From Elymus sibiricus (Eukaryota; Streptophyta; Magnoliopsida; Poales; Poaceae), in the NCBI GenBank assembly GCA_039707655.1, contig CM077664.1, forward strand, positions 201,246,195-201,310,194: a DNA stretch of 64,000 bases, given 5' to 3'. The notes under the pieces are model-generated. The model had not been told where the DNA came from, did not search any database, and saw nothing but the letters and a program-made list of their open reading frames with translations. Below, one piece after another: positions 1 to 10,774 of the stretch (position 1 is its first letter; each line of letters begins with the position of its first letter). The position numbers were made by a program, and so were the translations under genes.

Positions 1-360
1 GGTGGTGGCTGAAATTTTGTAGAAATAAACTCTCATGCTTCACTTATATTATTTTGAGAGTTGATTGAAATTTTGTAGAAATAAACTCTCATGCTTCACT
101 TATATTATTTTGAGAGTTGATTGAAATTTTGTAGAAATAAACTCTCATGCTTCACTTATATTATTTTGAGGTTGATTGAAATTTTGTAGAAATAAATTCT
201 CATGCTTCACTTATATCATTTTGAGAATTGACTTGATTAAAATTTTGTAGAAATAAATTCTCATGCTTCACTTATATTATTTTGAGAATTGTTAAGACTG
301 AAATTTTGAAGAAATATTTGCACTCTCATGCTTCACTTAAATCTTTTTGAGAGATGATGA
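1..360 (+). repeat. Tandem array of six hairpin-forming repeats
   Basis: Six tandem copies, period 54-62 bp, of an AT-rich unit containing TGCTTCACTTATAT followed by a short T-rich run. In most copies this conserved core is flanked by complementary arms: AACTCTCA/TGAGAGTT at 28-35/55-62 and 84-91/111-118, and AATTCTCA/TGAGAATT at 195-202/222-229 and 256-263/283-290. Copy 3 (140-147) has lost one base of its right arm; copy 6 (323-328/348-353) keeps a 6-bp stem. It lies in the 3' internal region of an Athila-like element. Single copies of the same loop recur in the other elements here. Confidence 0.85.
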
Positions 361-739
361 TAGTAACGGTAATTTGCACATGTTATGCAATTGGTCCCAA
401 AGTGATGAATATTCAAGAGGGATATAGATAAAAACTTTCATATAGATCATTGGATATGACAAGTGTGATTCCTTGCAATAGTTTTGCGATATGGAAATGA
501 TGATATGTGATGCCATGTTAGTGAGTAATTGTGCTTAAGTAAGAATATTTGTGTTAAGGTTTGTGACTCCCTATGCAAGCACGTTAAGTCAATAGTTATG
601 CAATCAAGTTATATCCTACTATGGTGCATTATTCGGTGTTAGTTATGTTCAATGCATGTTTATGACCGTTTTCGTTTTTTGGTTGGTTGCTTCTCAATCT
701 TTTGCTAGCCTTCATTTGTACTAAGCGGAAATACTGCTT

Positions 740-1018
740 GTGCATCCAAAATCCTTAAAACTAGTTTTGCTTTATGAGTCCACTATATCTACCTATATAC
801 GGTATTCCAATGCTGTTCCAAGTAGATTTGCGTGTGCCAACTCTAAATTTCAAAATAATTTTTCTGTTTTGTGTGCCCATACCGCTCATGAAGCGGAAGG
901 GGTAGCCAATATCTTCCATGCTAGGTGTGTTATTCTCAAGATGAGTGTTTATTCACTTGTCATTGCACGAGAGTGTGGCGGTAATAGGGATGCCCGTCCC
1001 GAATTGTTAAATTGCTAA
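740..1018 (+). other. Conserved short open frame in the 3' internal region
   Basis: An open frame of about 90 codons with clear homology to a frame at 29268-29486 (shared ANIFHARCVIL and SVYSLVIARE). It sits downstream of where coding regions normally lie and contains no domain I recognise. Athila relatives can carry an env-like third ORF here, but nothing seen (no signal peptide, no transmembrane segment) supports that. It may only be conserved non-coding sequence. Confidence 0.3.
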
Positions 1019-1700
1019 AATGCCAAAATTGCAGTAATGCAAAAATAATGAAAGAAAAAGCAAATCTCCCTCGGAAAGAAATAAAAAAATCTTAATGAAG
1101 GGGAGTACTCTCGCGGAAAGAAAAATCTTAATGAAGGAGAGTATAATTTATTTTCTGTTTGGGAACCGCCTATGATGTATGTAGCATAGAAGATATTGGG
1201 AATTCTCATTCGTTTTCGTTGACAGGAAAAGCATGCCTCCCAAAAAAAAATTATCTCTTTAATTTCAGCTTTGAGCTCTGGCACATTTGACAAATCTCTG
1301 CTTCCTTTTGCGAAGGGCCTATCTATTTACTTTTATGCAATTTTTATTTTTCTTGAGTCTCCATCTTCTCTTACAAAAGCACCAACTAGAGAACACTATT
1401 GTCATACTTGTGCATTGGTTGTAGCTAATATTTGAGTGTGTTTCATAAATGGATCAATGATTGAGCATAATGGGCTAGGGATAACTTTCTTTAGCGTTGA
1501 TATTTTGAAAGACATGGTTGCTTGTTAGTATGCTTGAGTATCTATGTTTTCATGTCAAATTACAGACTATTGCTTTGAATCATACAAGTTCGATGTCCAT
1601 GCTACAAAAAGAAAAAGAATATGTGATAAATATGTTAGGCAGCATTCCACATCAAAAATTCTGTTTTTATCATTTACCTACTCGAGGACGAGCAGGAATT

Positions 1701-1714
1701 AAGCTTGGGGATGC
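1701..1714 (+). other. Polypurine-tract-like motif before the 3' LTR
   Basis: AAGCTTGGGGATGC abuts the LTR start (TGATACG at 1715), the position expected of the plus-strand priming tract. The same 14-mer precedes the 3' LTR at 30168-30181 and, on the minus strand, at 44135-44148. It also recurs twice inside three of the elements. Confidence 0.7.
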
Positions 1715-3300
1715 TGATACGTCTCCAACGTATCTATAATTTTTGATTGTTCCATGCTATTAGAATATCAATCTTGGATGTTTTTATAATCATTTACAAC
1801 AATTTTATATCATTTTTGGAGACTAACCTATTAACCTAGTGCCCAGTGCCAGTTGTTGTTTTCTGCCCTGTTTTTGTTTCACAGAAAATCAATATCAAAC
1901 GAAGTCCAAATACAGTGAAACTTTTTGGAGATTTTTTCTTGGGCAAGAAGAATACCAGAAGCTTCAAGGGGAGGCCAGAAGACCTTGGTGGGCCCCACGA
2001 TCCACCAGGGCGCGCCTGGGGGGGGGGGGGGGGCAGGCGCGCCTTGATGCCTCGTGGGCCCCACCAAGCTCCGTTTGACCTAATTCCAGCACTATAAATT
2101 CCAGAAAAATCAGAAACCCTCAGGAGAGTCCACGAAATACTTTTTACGCCACCGCAAGCCTCTGTTCCAGAGAGATCCCATCTGGGGTCCTTCTCCGGTA
2201 ATCTGCCGGAGAGGGAATCGATCACGGAGGGGCTCTACATCAACCTTGTTGTCTCTCCGATGATGCGTGAGTAGTTTACCACAGACCTTCGGGTCCATAG
2301 GCAGTATCTAGATGGCTTCTTCTCTCTTTTTGATGTTCAATACAATGTTCTCCTTGATGTTCTTGGAAATCTATCCGATGTAATCTTTCTTTGCGGTGTG
2401 TTTGTTGGGATCTGATGAATTGTGAGTTTATGATCAGATTATCCATGAATATTATTTGAGTCTTCTCTGATCTCTTTTATGCATGATTATTATAGCCTCG
2501 TATTTCTTCTCCAATCTATTGATTTGGTTTGGCCAACTAAGTTGATTTATCTTGCCATGGGAAGAGGTGCTTTGTAGTGGGTTCGATCTTGCGGTGCTCA
2601 ATCCCAGTGACAGAAGGGGACATGACACGTATGTATCATTGCTACTAAGGGTAAAATGATGGGATCTATTCATTGGGTTTATTAATTCGTGAGTTTGTCT
2701 TGTCTACATCATGTCATCGTTCTTAAGGCATTATTCCGTTCTTATGGACTTAATTCACTAAATGCATGCTGGATAGCCCATCGATGTGTGGAGTAATAGT
2801 GGTAGATACAGGCAGGAGTCGGTCTACTAATCTTGGACGTGATGCCTATATACATGATCATTGCCTTGGATATCGTCATGATTATTTGCTTTTCTATCAA
2901 TTGCCCAACAGTAATTTGTCTACCCACCGTATGCTATTTTCTCGAGAGAAGCCTCTAGTGAAATCTATGGCCCCCGGGTCTATCAAAATCATTTTACTAA
3001 AACCCTATTAATATTGCTGCCATTTTCTTTTATTTATTTTATTTAGTATTTTTGCTGCAATCTATCAATCTATCAAATACAATTTAATCTTGCAATCTTA
3101 CCGCCAAGGGATTGACAACCCCTTGTTTGCGTTGGGTGCAAGGATTTGTTGTTTGTGTGCAGGTACTGCTTACTAGGTGTTGTGTGATTCTCCTACTGGT
3201 TTGATAACCTTGGTTTCAAAATTGAGGGAAATACTTATCTCTACTGTGATGCATCATCCCTTCCTCTTCGGGGAAATTCCAACGCAAACTACAAGTAGCA
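1715..3300 (+). repeat. Complete Athila-like LTR (1586 bp)
   Basis: Starts TGATACGTCTCCAACG and ends CAAGTAGCA, giving TG...CA ends. The first 20 bases can fold (GATACGT/ACGTATC). A TATAAA lies at about 2093 after the conserved CCTAATTCCAGCAC stretch, so transcription would begin shortly after. It contains a long G-run near 2018-2033 inside a GC-rich inverted repeat. The same LTR family recurs, whole or partial, at 33841, 40277, 41853, 42863, 53409 and 56729. Confidence 0.85.
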
Positions 3301-3504
3301 GCAGGCCGCTGCGCAGGCTCACCGGGAGGCGAGCCCTTTGACCAGCCTCCGCCACCCACCTTCATCCCAACCACACCCACTTTTAATGGCGCCCATGCCG
3401 CAGTTTAAATCACCGCCGCACTTCTCGCTCTTGCTACAATCTTCTCTCTGCCTCTCTGATTCTCCTGTCGTCTGTCTCCAATCAGCCTGACCTCGCCGTA
3501 CGCC

Positions 3505-4108
3505 ATGGTGCATCACGATGGGCTGCCCCAAGTCTTCTAGTTTCCTGAAGAAGACCCTAAAGAGGTTCCGGACGAGCTTGACCTGGCCGTGCGGGAAGTC
3601 GCCGCATTTGTCCCCGTGCCCATTCCATCTTCCGTCGCCGCGCCAGCGCCAGCTCCCATCCCCGTGGCATTGATGGGCTGCGAGCCGCACACTGTCGCCC
3701 AGCTTGAAGCCGCGGGGATCCACGAGGTCCCCGCTGACTTGCACGCGCCCGTGCACCTACCAGCGCATGCACCAGCGAGCCGGTGCACGTGCACACGAAT
3801 GTCTCCGCCGCGCCGTTGCCAGCGCTTGTCCCCGCGCCGGTGCCAGTGCCCCCCTCAGCGGCATGGGACGCCGCCGTCGACCGCTTCCTTGCAGCAACGC
3901 CAGTCGCCGCCTCCCACCGGTTGACTAGCTCCTGGAGACCGAAGTCCAGAACATACTGGCCTTCCTTGAAGCTTGGGTCAACGTCCAGGAGTATGCCAAC
4001 GCCGGCGCAAGACACTGCCGTCGCCGCCGGCCAGTGGCCCAATGGCACACAGGGCACGGCAGAGGAGCCACTTCCCGTCGCAAGACGCACCCGCCGCCGC
4101 TGCAATTA
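3505..4108 (+). pseudogene. Degraded GC-rich coding-like block
   Basis: Directly after the LTR comes about 800 bp of GC-rich sequence with coding character. From an ATG at 3505 the frame reads MVHHDGLPQVF, stops at 3538, then continues open as FPEEDPKEVPDELDLAVREV... to 3924 with a Pro/Ala-rich middle. A different frame then carries LLETEVQNILAFLEAWVNVQ up to about 4108. At least one stop and one or two frame changes are needed to join these, so it is not intact. I do not recognise the family. It could be a broken gene or a gene fragment captured by the surrounding CACTA element. Confidence 0.35.
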
Positions 4109-4110
4109 GT

Positions 4111-4744
4111 TTTATTCATTTATTTTTTTTAGTTCGATCGTGGTATGAATGTAAAGTCACAGTCAGACTGAATGAAATCTATGGTTTGATCGATTGAGTG
4201 TTCTGCTAGAGCCCTATCAAATTAAATAAAAAAAGTCATCAAGCGACATGTATTCCTTCTCATCGCAAACATTTCATATTAAATACCTGCGTCAATTCCA
4301 AACACTTGTAGGGCGCGAGCAGGTCCCTTCGAGCACTAGGCGATACATACATTTATCCACGCATTTAATTATTACTACTAGTTAAATACACCACGGGTGC
4401 CTGAACTTGTCCGTCACGGTCACTTTTTTTCCTATACTTGTAAAATACTAGTAGGTGAAACGGGTGCCGTAACTTGTGAACGCGTCCAGATACGGTCGAC
4501 GGCATTGGGCATCTGGCCCGGGTGGAGCGCCATGTTTACTAGCTCGCGCGTTCTTCGTGTTTGCCCGTGCGTCTAAACGTAGAAGGGGAGGAGGGAGAGA
4601 GAGCAGACATGGGACCCACCAGTAAGTGGCTCAACGAAGGGGAGTAGTACGTGCTGATGAGCCGGTCCCACTAATGTACTGAAAGTAATATAAAAACATG
4701 TTATCCATTAAAGATACAACAAACGCGACAATCCATTTCTGAGT
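4111..4744. other. Non-coding stretch, nothing recognised
   Basis: AT-rich and mixed sequence with no long open frame. Near 4390-4500 it reads like a piece of a dispersed repeat, with GGTGCC...AACTTGT phrases repeated twice at 4398 and 4462, but no ends could be defined. Confidence 0.3.
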
Positions 4745-5133
4745 CCAGGCTCATCTGCACCCACGCTGAAGAACAAAATGAAAACAAATACTAGAATTTT
4801 TTTAAAAATTCCATTTTTTTGCATGGTAGACAACTTGGTGCGTGATGTCTGCTTCAATTTCATATCGTTTGGACATCTGAGTAGCTTTCGGCAAAAAGAC
4901 AGATTTGGGGTCTGTAAAAGAGTGTATTGTTCATATATTGTTCTGACCCAATTTGTCTTTTTTGCTGAGAGCTACTAAGATGTTCAAATGCTCTTAAAAT
5001 TGGAGCGGACCTCACGCAACGAATTATCTAGCACGCACAAAAAAATAGATATTTTTGACTTTTTTGTGAATTTTTTGTGAATTTTTTTGAACTTTTTGTG
5101 AATTTTTTCTAGACCGGGTAGAGATGAGCCTGG
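4745..5133. mobile_element. MULE-type foldback MITE (old)
   Basis: A ~390-bp palindromic element. The outer arms CCAGGCTCATCTGCACCC (4745-4762) and the complement of 5116-5133 (CCAGGCTCATCTCTACCC) match closely. The middle is also palindromic: AAAAGACAGATTTGGGGTC near 4895 pairs with GACCCAATTTGTCTTTT near 4946. Long AT-rich terminal inverted repeats of this kind are typical of Mutator-derived MITEs. I could not find a clean 9-bp target duplication, so the copy is probably old. Confidence 0.6.
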
Positions 5134-5196
5134 GCACCGAATCGCTGACGTGCGCCTGGAAGGGCCTGGTCGCCTGTTCAATCCTCGTCCTTTTCA

Positions 5197-5323
5197 TTTT
5201 TAATTTATACGGGTCCAAAATTGTTCCATGACAGGTGGGTCCCCCGGTGTGTAGTTTGTAGCATTTTAATTTATGGGGCGAAATTTGTTCCATTACAGGT
5301 GGACCCCCGGTGTGTAGTTTGTA
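5197..5323 (+). repeat. Two tandem copies of a ~65-bp unit
   Basis: The unit beginning TTTTAATTTAT, containing TTGTTCCAT(G/T)ACAGGTGG and ending CCCCGGTGTGTAGTTTGTA occurs at 5197 and again at 5264. No function is apparent. Confidence 0.7.
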
Positions 5324-5643
5324 CGTAGCTTGTTTGTAATAATTAAAGAAAACACAAGAGTTTTTTTGCAAAAATACCATGGTGCGACGGGAAATGTGAG
5401 AAAGAGCGTGCGAGAGAGTGGTCACAGAGCTAGAGGGAAATAATTGGGGAAGGGGCAACGGTGTTTGGAGTGGTTGTGGGCCAAATGCTAGAAAAAAAAC
5501 TAACCTAAACCCTCCAAAATAAATGCCTTCACAAATTAATCGAAGGATGGAGGCATAGTCCCCCTGGCAATGTAAATAGCTCCGGCCCTGCGAGAGGTGG
5601 AGAGGTAGCGTCTATGTGTGGGAGAGACGGCACGAGAAAGCGA

Positions 5644-6265
5644 GGTCAATCGAGACATAGATAGACAGGGAGATAGGGTGAGTGTGGCCGGACATTCGGT
5701 CAAAAGAGAGATATGCTCTGGAGAGATATCGTGCGATCGAGCTTTTGGGGAGGGTGAGGGTTGTAAGGGAGATCTTGAGAAATTGACCTACATAGACAAT
5801 GTGCGTGACAGAGTATACAGAGTGTGGATCGAGGCCCAGACAGGGAGATATATCATTTGTGTGTGAGAGAAAGCAAGGTCAATCGAGACATAGATAAAGA
5901 GAGAGATATTGAGCGAGTGTGGGCCACCATGCGGTCGAAAGAGTGAGAAGTACGGGTTGGAGAGAGTGACCTAGATAGATAATGTGCGTGAGAGAGTATA
6001 TACAATATGTTGAACTAGGCCCAAACAAGGAGATATGTCATTTGTGTGTGAGAGAAAGTGAGGTCAATCAAGACATACATAAAGAGAGAGGGAGAGATTG
6101 AGCGAGTGTGGGCCGCCAAATGGTCGAAAGAGTGAGACGGTTTGGTGAGAGTGACCTAGATAGATAATCTATGTGACAGAGTATGGAGTGTGTCAATCAA
6201 GGCCCAAACAGGGAAATATAACGTTTGTGTGTGAGAGAAAGCGAGGTTAATCAAGACTTAGATAA

Positions 6266-6296
<31 letters not shown>

Positions 6297-6460
6297 TTGA
6301 GCGAGTGTGGGCTGCCGTGCGGTCGAAAGAGTGAGACGGTGTGAAGAGAGTGACCTAGATAGACAATGTGCGTGCATGTGCACGAGAGGGGGGGTCTAGA
6401 GAGCCCATGTATGTATCTAGCGAGAGGGTGGGAGGGAGAGAGAGAGAGAGAGAGAGAGCT
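5644..6460 (+). repeat. GA-rich ~184-bp tandem array with (GA)n tracts
   Basis: Four copies of a purine-rich unit start at 5644, 5877, 6062 and 6245 (spacings 233, 185, 183). Each begins GGT(C/T)AATC(G/A)AGAC and contains GAGCGAGTGTGGGC and GTGACCTAGATAGA, except that the first copy is longer and more diverged. Pure (GA)n runs occur at about 6265-6292 and 6435-6458. No stable open frame follows the period, so it looks like a minisatellite inside the CACTA interior. Confidence 0.75.
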
Positions 6461-6639
6461 CGGCATGGAGTGCAATGGCGGGTGTGTGAGAGAAATATGT
6501 TTGTTGAGAGAGTGGGGGAAAGGGGTTTGTGTATTTGAGAGAATTAGAGATCAAAACATGGAGAGAAAGAATGAGCGGGTGTCAGAAACCAATAGCTCTA
6601 TAAGGTGGTTAAGAGTGGAAGATTGATCGATAGAGGAAG

Positions 6640-7140
6640 TATGTACTGTGTGTGTCGGGGGGAGGCTAAACACAACATTTGAATGTAGATAGTAATAGAC
6701 TTAATATTGATGTTTCAATTTAGTGCACATTGTAAAATTTGAATTGAGGACCATGCATATGGCTTCTGTAATTATTTCGAATTCGTGCCATACATGCATG
6801 GTTTGGAAAAGTTGATGCACTAATATTGACTCGATTGTTGTGGTATTTTGTATGTGTGTGGTCATATGCTTGAATACATCCAAAGTTTTCTCACCACCAT
6901 AGTGTTAATCTTATACATATGAATTTGCATTAAAAAACTTAGCGTGGATACCATGAAATGCGAAATCCATGTTAGAATTGGAGATCGCTATGTCACAAAC
7001 ACACTCTAATTCAAAGAACTCATCATTAATTAATTACAAGTATGTCGTTTCGAAGGACTAATTATTTGCAAGGAAAGCACGGGCATGGTGATACATACAG
7101 ATTCGTTTGCCAATGAAAAAAAGATTCGTTTTCATTCTCA
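6640..7140. other. AT-rich stretch, nothing recognised
   Basis: No gene, repeat or element ends could be supported here. Confidence 0.3.
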
Positions 7141-7167
7141 AATGTAGGCGCACCAGGTAGACCACGG

Positions 7168-7711
7168 TTGTGTCGTGGTGGTGGCGTGTGTCATACGGAC
7201 GTTATAAACTTCGCGCCTCCACGTTTCGGATTGAAATATCTGGCGGCCCGAATTCCAGCCCTGCAAAATACCCCTCCTCCCCCGCCCCCTTCCGCGCCTA
7301 GAGCGCTCAAATCCCTCATTCGCCGCCACCCAAGCAAAATTCGAATCGCCCCTTGTCTCGTCTCGTTCCCCACCTCCATACCGGACGACGACGGTCGTGC
7401 TGCACCACCGCAACGGAGCTACCTCATCTACGCCCTCGTCCACCGCACTGGGTGGTCCACTGACAACGTCGGCCGCCGCAACCGACATGCTTCACAGACA
7501 CCGACTTCCACCGCATCAAGTCTACTTCACTGACGTCGTCTTCCACCATACCGGGGCTACTTCACCGAGCACATCGTCGCACCTCCACCCCCCCCCCTGC
7601 TGGTGCTTCACCAACGGCCTCGTCCACCGCATCGTAGCACTCCGCCGCCGCTCAAGATATGCTTCCGTAGGCGGCCAGCCAATGCAAGTGCATCACCCTC
7701 AACGGCTCTGA
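7168..7711 (+). other. GC-rich leader/first-exon-like block, copy 1
   Basis: A Pro/Ser/His-rich open stretch built from imperfect repeats of a TCCACCGCA...GGGGCTACTTCAC phrase. A similar block lies at 11277-11726. Each block precedes a series of small exon-like units and a coiled-coil exon, so these may be the 5' ends of two related genes. The base composition and repeats could equally be a GC-rich leader that is not translated. No domain is recognised. Confidence 0.3.
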
Positions 7712-7995
7712 AGTGACCCGCACTCTAGGCGAGTATGCCCAAACGCCAGCCCGAACTAGGTATCCACATATCACTGCGCTGTGCACTGTTCCAATGATGC
7801 TTGGATATCCTTTTACTGCTCTCTTAGCTTATACGCCTATGCAACTCTGACTTCAACTCTTATTTCTTCTGGAGCTATCATCTGAAACAAGCAAAACCAT
7901 TTTTCAGCGAAGCATGATGGCGCTACGGGATCTGGTACACATCCTGCATGCTCGTATAACCTTGTAAGTACATGTCCTCCAGTACAATAGCAAGG

Positions 7996-8610
7996 TCAAT
8001 TCCTCTCATTAGATCAACCATTCGTCATGCCAAAAATGCAGAGGGGGAAGGAAGGAGTACACGGCCTGCACATCCAAGCAAGTGGTAACATGGAATTCTT
8101 CATGGAACATCCCAAGCGCAAGCAGAGCTACAGTAAGCCTGTACAATGAGCTAGCATAAGTCCATGCATTTCATTTAATTCGTACTGGCCTGCGTGTATG
8201 ATTGGGGCAGTGAAATGTATTCCAGTGTGGCTTTTGATTTATCCACATAATGGTTGAATTGCTTGTTTTTATGAACTGAGTTGGCCAATAATGAGAAGGA
8301 TGTCAGTCTTTTCATCATATTGTAGATTGCTTAGATCTCGATAGGCCAAATATAATCGCATGAATTATACAGTAAAAGCCAGTGTGGTGTGTATTGCTAC
8401 AACTAGTCTGACAACCTGTCCTCATATAATATAACAAGGTCGCACCATCTTATAAGATTAACCATTCGACTTACCAAAATGCAGTGTGGGAAGGGGACTG
8501 CGTATCCAAGCAAGTGATGTCATGGACTCCTTCGTAGAACCTCGTAAGCGAAAAAGAAGTTGCAGTGTGCCTGTACAAAGAGCTAGCATAAGTTCAGTTA
8601 TTTGCTTCTC
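7996..8610 (+). repeat. Tandem duplication of an exon-plus-intron unit
   Basis: About 170 bp at 7996-8165 is repeated at 8434-8605: AAGGTC...CATT, ATGCAG, CCAAGCAAGTG, CTGTACAA(T/A)GAGCTAGCATAAGT. In the frame giving QASxxMxxFxExPKRK both copies encode a basic KRK-rich peptide (EHPKRKQSY and EPRKRKRSC) that resembles a nuclear-localisation stretch. This fits an exon duplicated with its flanking intron. Copy 2 carries a base loss relative to copy 1 just before the shared part. Confidence 0.55.
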
Positions 8611-9200
8611 GGAATTTTAGTTAGCCACTGATTAAAAAATTGTTCAATTACCTTGCTTGCCTTAATTTAGTTTGCTACTGATTACATAATGCCATAGCCT
8701 GTTAATCATATTATAGACTACGCCTATCTATGTGTTTGTTACATTCTGTTTATAGAACTACCTGTGCCTGAACTTCAATACCTACTTAAGCATGTAGATA
8801 GCTGATCATATCTACTTCTAGGGTGCAACAAAATTCATGTGTAATTTACCTTCTAATACCCTGTTTGTTTATCTTGTTTGCTGCTATGACTTCTTGCACT
8901 AGTAATGTTTGCATGTTCATGGAGAGACAACTGTCAGGTTTATATGAGGGACACCGTCTTTTTAACTTATATATATGTGTCAGAATCATTTTGCTTACAT
9001 GAATGAAATTTAGAGGTGTATGTGTTGCTGGTAAACTCTACCGACTTGTTACTTTAATACGTTGCCAAAAACTTGATAGTTTTACTAGTTCATGTGTAAT
9101 TAAATACGTTGCCAAAACTGGTTAGTTTTACTAGTTTGATGTTAGTTTCTTATGGCTCTTGCAACACTTTATTTATGCTTGCTAACTATCAAGTTTTCAG

Positions 9201-9666
9201 GATCCAATTGAAACTCCGATGGCACAACAGGTATGTTCTGAAAAACTTCCTTGTTTAACTGGTTTGCTACTGTAACTTGTTGCTCTAATCATGTTACCAA
9301 CTTCAACTTCTCAGGATCCAATTGGAACTCAAATTGCACAACAGGTACATTTTTGAAAACTTATTTGTGTAACAGGTTTGCTGTTGTAACTTGTTGCTCT
9401 AATCAAGTTAATGACAACTCAACTTTTCAGGATCCAAGAGAAACTCCAATGGCACAACAGGTCCCTTTTGTAAAACTTGTTTGTTTAACTGCTTTGCTGC
9501 TGCAACCAGTTGCTCTAATGATGTTAATAACTTATACATTTCAGCATCCAATCGCAACTCTTTAAATCCTTGTTTGTTTAACTGGGTTGCTGTTTTAACT
9601 CCCAGTTGAGATGTTCTGCTAACTTCAACTTTTCCGAATCCAATCGGAACTGTAATGGCAAAACAG
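9201..9666 (+). repeat. Array of 30-nt mini-exon-like units
   Basis: Five related 30-nt units lie at 9201-9230, 9315-9344, 9431-9460, about 9545-9574 and 9637-9666. Units 1-3 are each preceded by a pyrimidine tract plus AG and followed by GT (GTATGT, GTACAT, GTCCCT). In phase 0 they encode DPIETPMAQQ, DPIGTQIAQQ and DPRETPMAQQ. Unit 4 has an AG but a stop inside. Unit 5 encodes NPIGTVMAKQ, has CG where the AG should be, and runs into a long downstream frame. The intervening 'introns' are also alike, so the repeated unit is exon plus intron, about 115 bp. Confidence 0.7.
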
Positions 9667-9984
9667 GTTAGCCCAAGATCAAAGAGCGAGGTCCCCATGG
9701 ACATTGGATCATCCCAGAGTAGTGGCACCGGCCAAATCGTGCATCATGAATTGCCAACTACTGATGCTATAGAGGCTAAACTATTGGTAGAAAGAGAGTC
9801 TGTTTCTGCACTTAAAGATGAAGTTGACATGTTGAGGAAGCAAACAGCACAATCAGAAGTAGTACTCACAAAAACCATTAAATATTTGGTGGATTTCACA
9901 ACGAAGCAAGCTGAGACTGACCGCATTGTTAAGGTCCTGGAGGAAAAAAGGAAATTAAAATCCCACTTGGTAAATCATAGGTGA
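9637..9984 (+). pseudogene. Coiled-coil exon, terminal exon of gene block 1
   Basis: From 9637 a frame runs NPIGTVMAKQVSPRSKS... to the stop at 9982-9984. Residues from about LLVERESVSALKDEVDMLRK on are charged with heptad-like leucines, predicting a coiled coil of about 65 residues. The last exon of gene block 2 (31902-32303) encodes a similar segment (LQVERHSATQLRLEVQSLRK), so the two are related by duplication. No catalytic motif is visible. The likely role, by analogy with block 2, is the C-terminal part of a CACTA accessory protein. Whether it is still spliced is unknown, because the upstream acceptor of the last mini-exon is lost. Confidence 0.45.
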
Positions 9985-10740
9985 AATGTTTTTCCATCGT
10001 TGAATTACCTTTGTGTTGTTTGTTCATGTAATAGATTGGAACCATTTGTTTTAGAGATCATGTAATAATTGTTTTTGGTCTGTATTTTTTTTGAGCACGA
10101 GTCTATAATAATTGATATGAACATGAGACATATATTTTTTTGTTGAGGAAAAGACATTTCATTTTGTTTGCTATGCCAGGCCTACAAAATATGCTAATCG
10201 GGCTGATTGTGCATTCAGCAAAAATAGTAGTATAGACGGGCCTTAAGTGGCACGCATCTGAAAGGGCCAAGATGTTGTACTAGCTTTGGTACAAAAAAAG
10301 ATGCTCTTCTAGCCAAAAATAGTACAACGGCCTGGCTTATGTATGTTAGTTCATATTATTGATCCATATACTCTATATGTGGTCATATGTCTGTTAGTTT
10401 TCTATATTATTGGTTGGTTGGCTCAGTATTTTGAATTTTGATACATCGCTTGGCTTCTGAAATTCATATCTAAATGGGAGTACACTATATGCTGCTTGTG
10501 TCATACATGTTACAATTGAGTTGAACATAAAGTGGTTTCAAATATTCGTATTCATATTAAACTGGATTCAACCTTCTGAATTTGAGTATCGTGGCATTTG
10601 TAAATCATATTCATATATAAAGGTGGAATACATCTTTGTTGTGCTTTTGAAGATATATAAAAAAACATAGAATGATTTAAAAAGATTCGTAATCGAATAC
10701 AAAATGGGTTCGAATTTAGTTGCCAGGGTAAACATGAATG
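9985..10740. other. AT-rich stretch, nothing recognised
   Basis: Mostly AT-rich sequence between gene block 1 and the repeats before gene block 2. No open frame or element end could be supported. Confidence 0.3.
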
Positions 10741-10774
10741 CTTATTCTCCCAAGATTCGAAAGAAGCGGCAAAA

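Larger units (their letters stand above)
1..3300 (+). mobile_element. Athila-like Gypsy retroelement, 3' portion
   Basis: The window opens inside the 3' internal non-coding region of a plus-strand LTR element. Order: hairpin repeats (1-360), AT-rich sequence, polypurine-like AAGCTTGGGGATGC at 1701, then a complete LTR at 1715-3300. The internal sequence closely matches 28872-30181 of the element at 15.9-31.7 kb. The LTR belongs to the family seen between 33.8 and 58.3 kb. Coding region and 5' LTR are outside the window. The Athila assignment rests on related copies with a tRNA-Asp primer site. The sequence right after the LTR (GCAGG) would be one half of a target duplication; the other half is not visible. 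Confidence 0.85.

Noticed and set aside
1..360. CRISPR-like regular repeats
   Set aside because: Repeats run head to tail without unique spacers, sit inside a plant retroelement, and no cas-like genes occur.
1836..2225. Open frames inside the LTR at 1.7-3.3 kb
   Set aside because: They follow the GC-rich LTR core and its G-run; equivalent frames differ between LTR copies.
3557..4105. 182-codon minus-strand frame
   Set aside because: Shadow of the GC-rich plus-strand block; composition and leader favour the plus strand.
6251..6475. Ser/Leu-rich open frame
   Set aside because: Product of the (GA)n microsatellite read on the complement.
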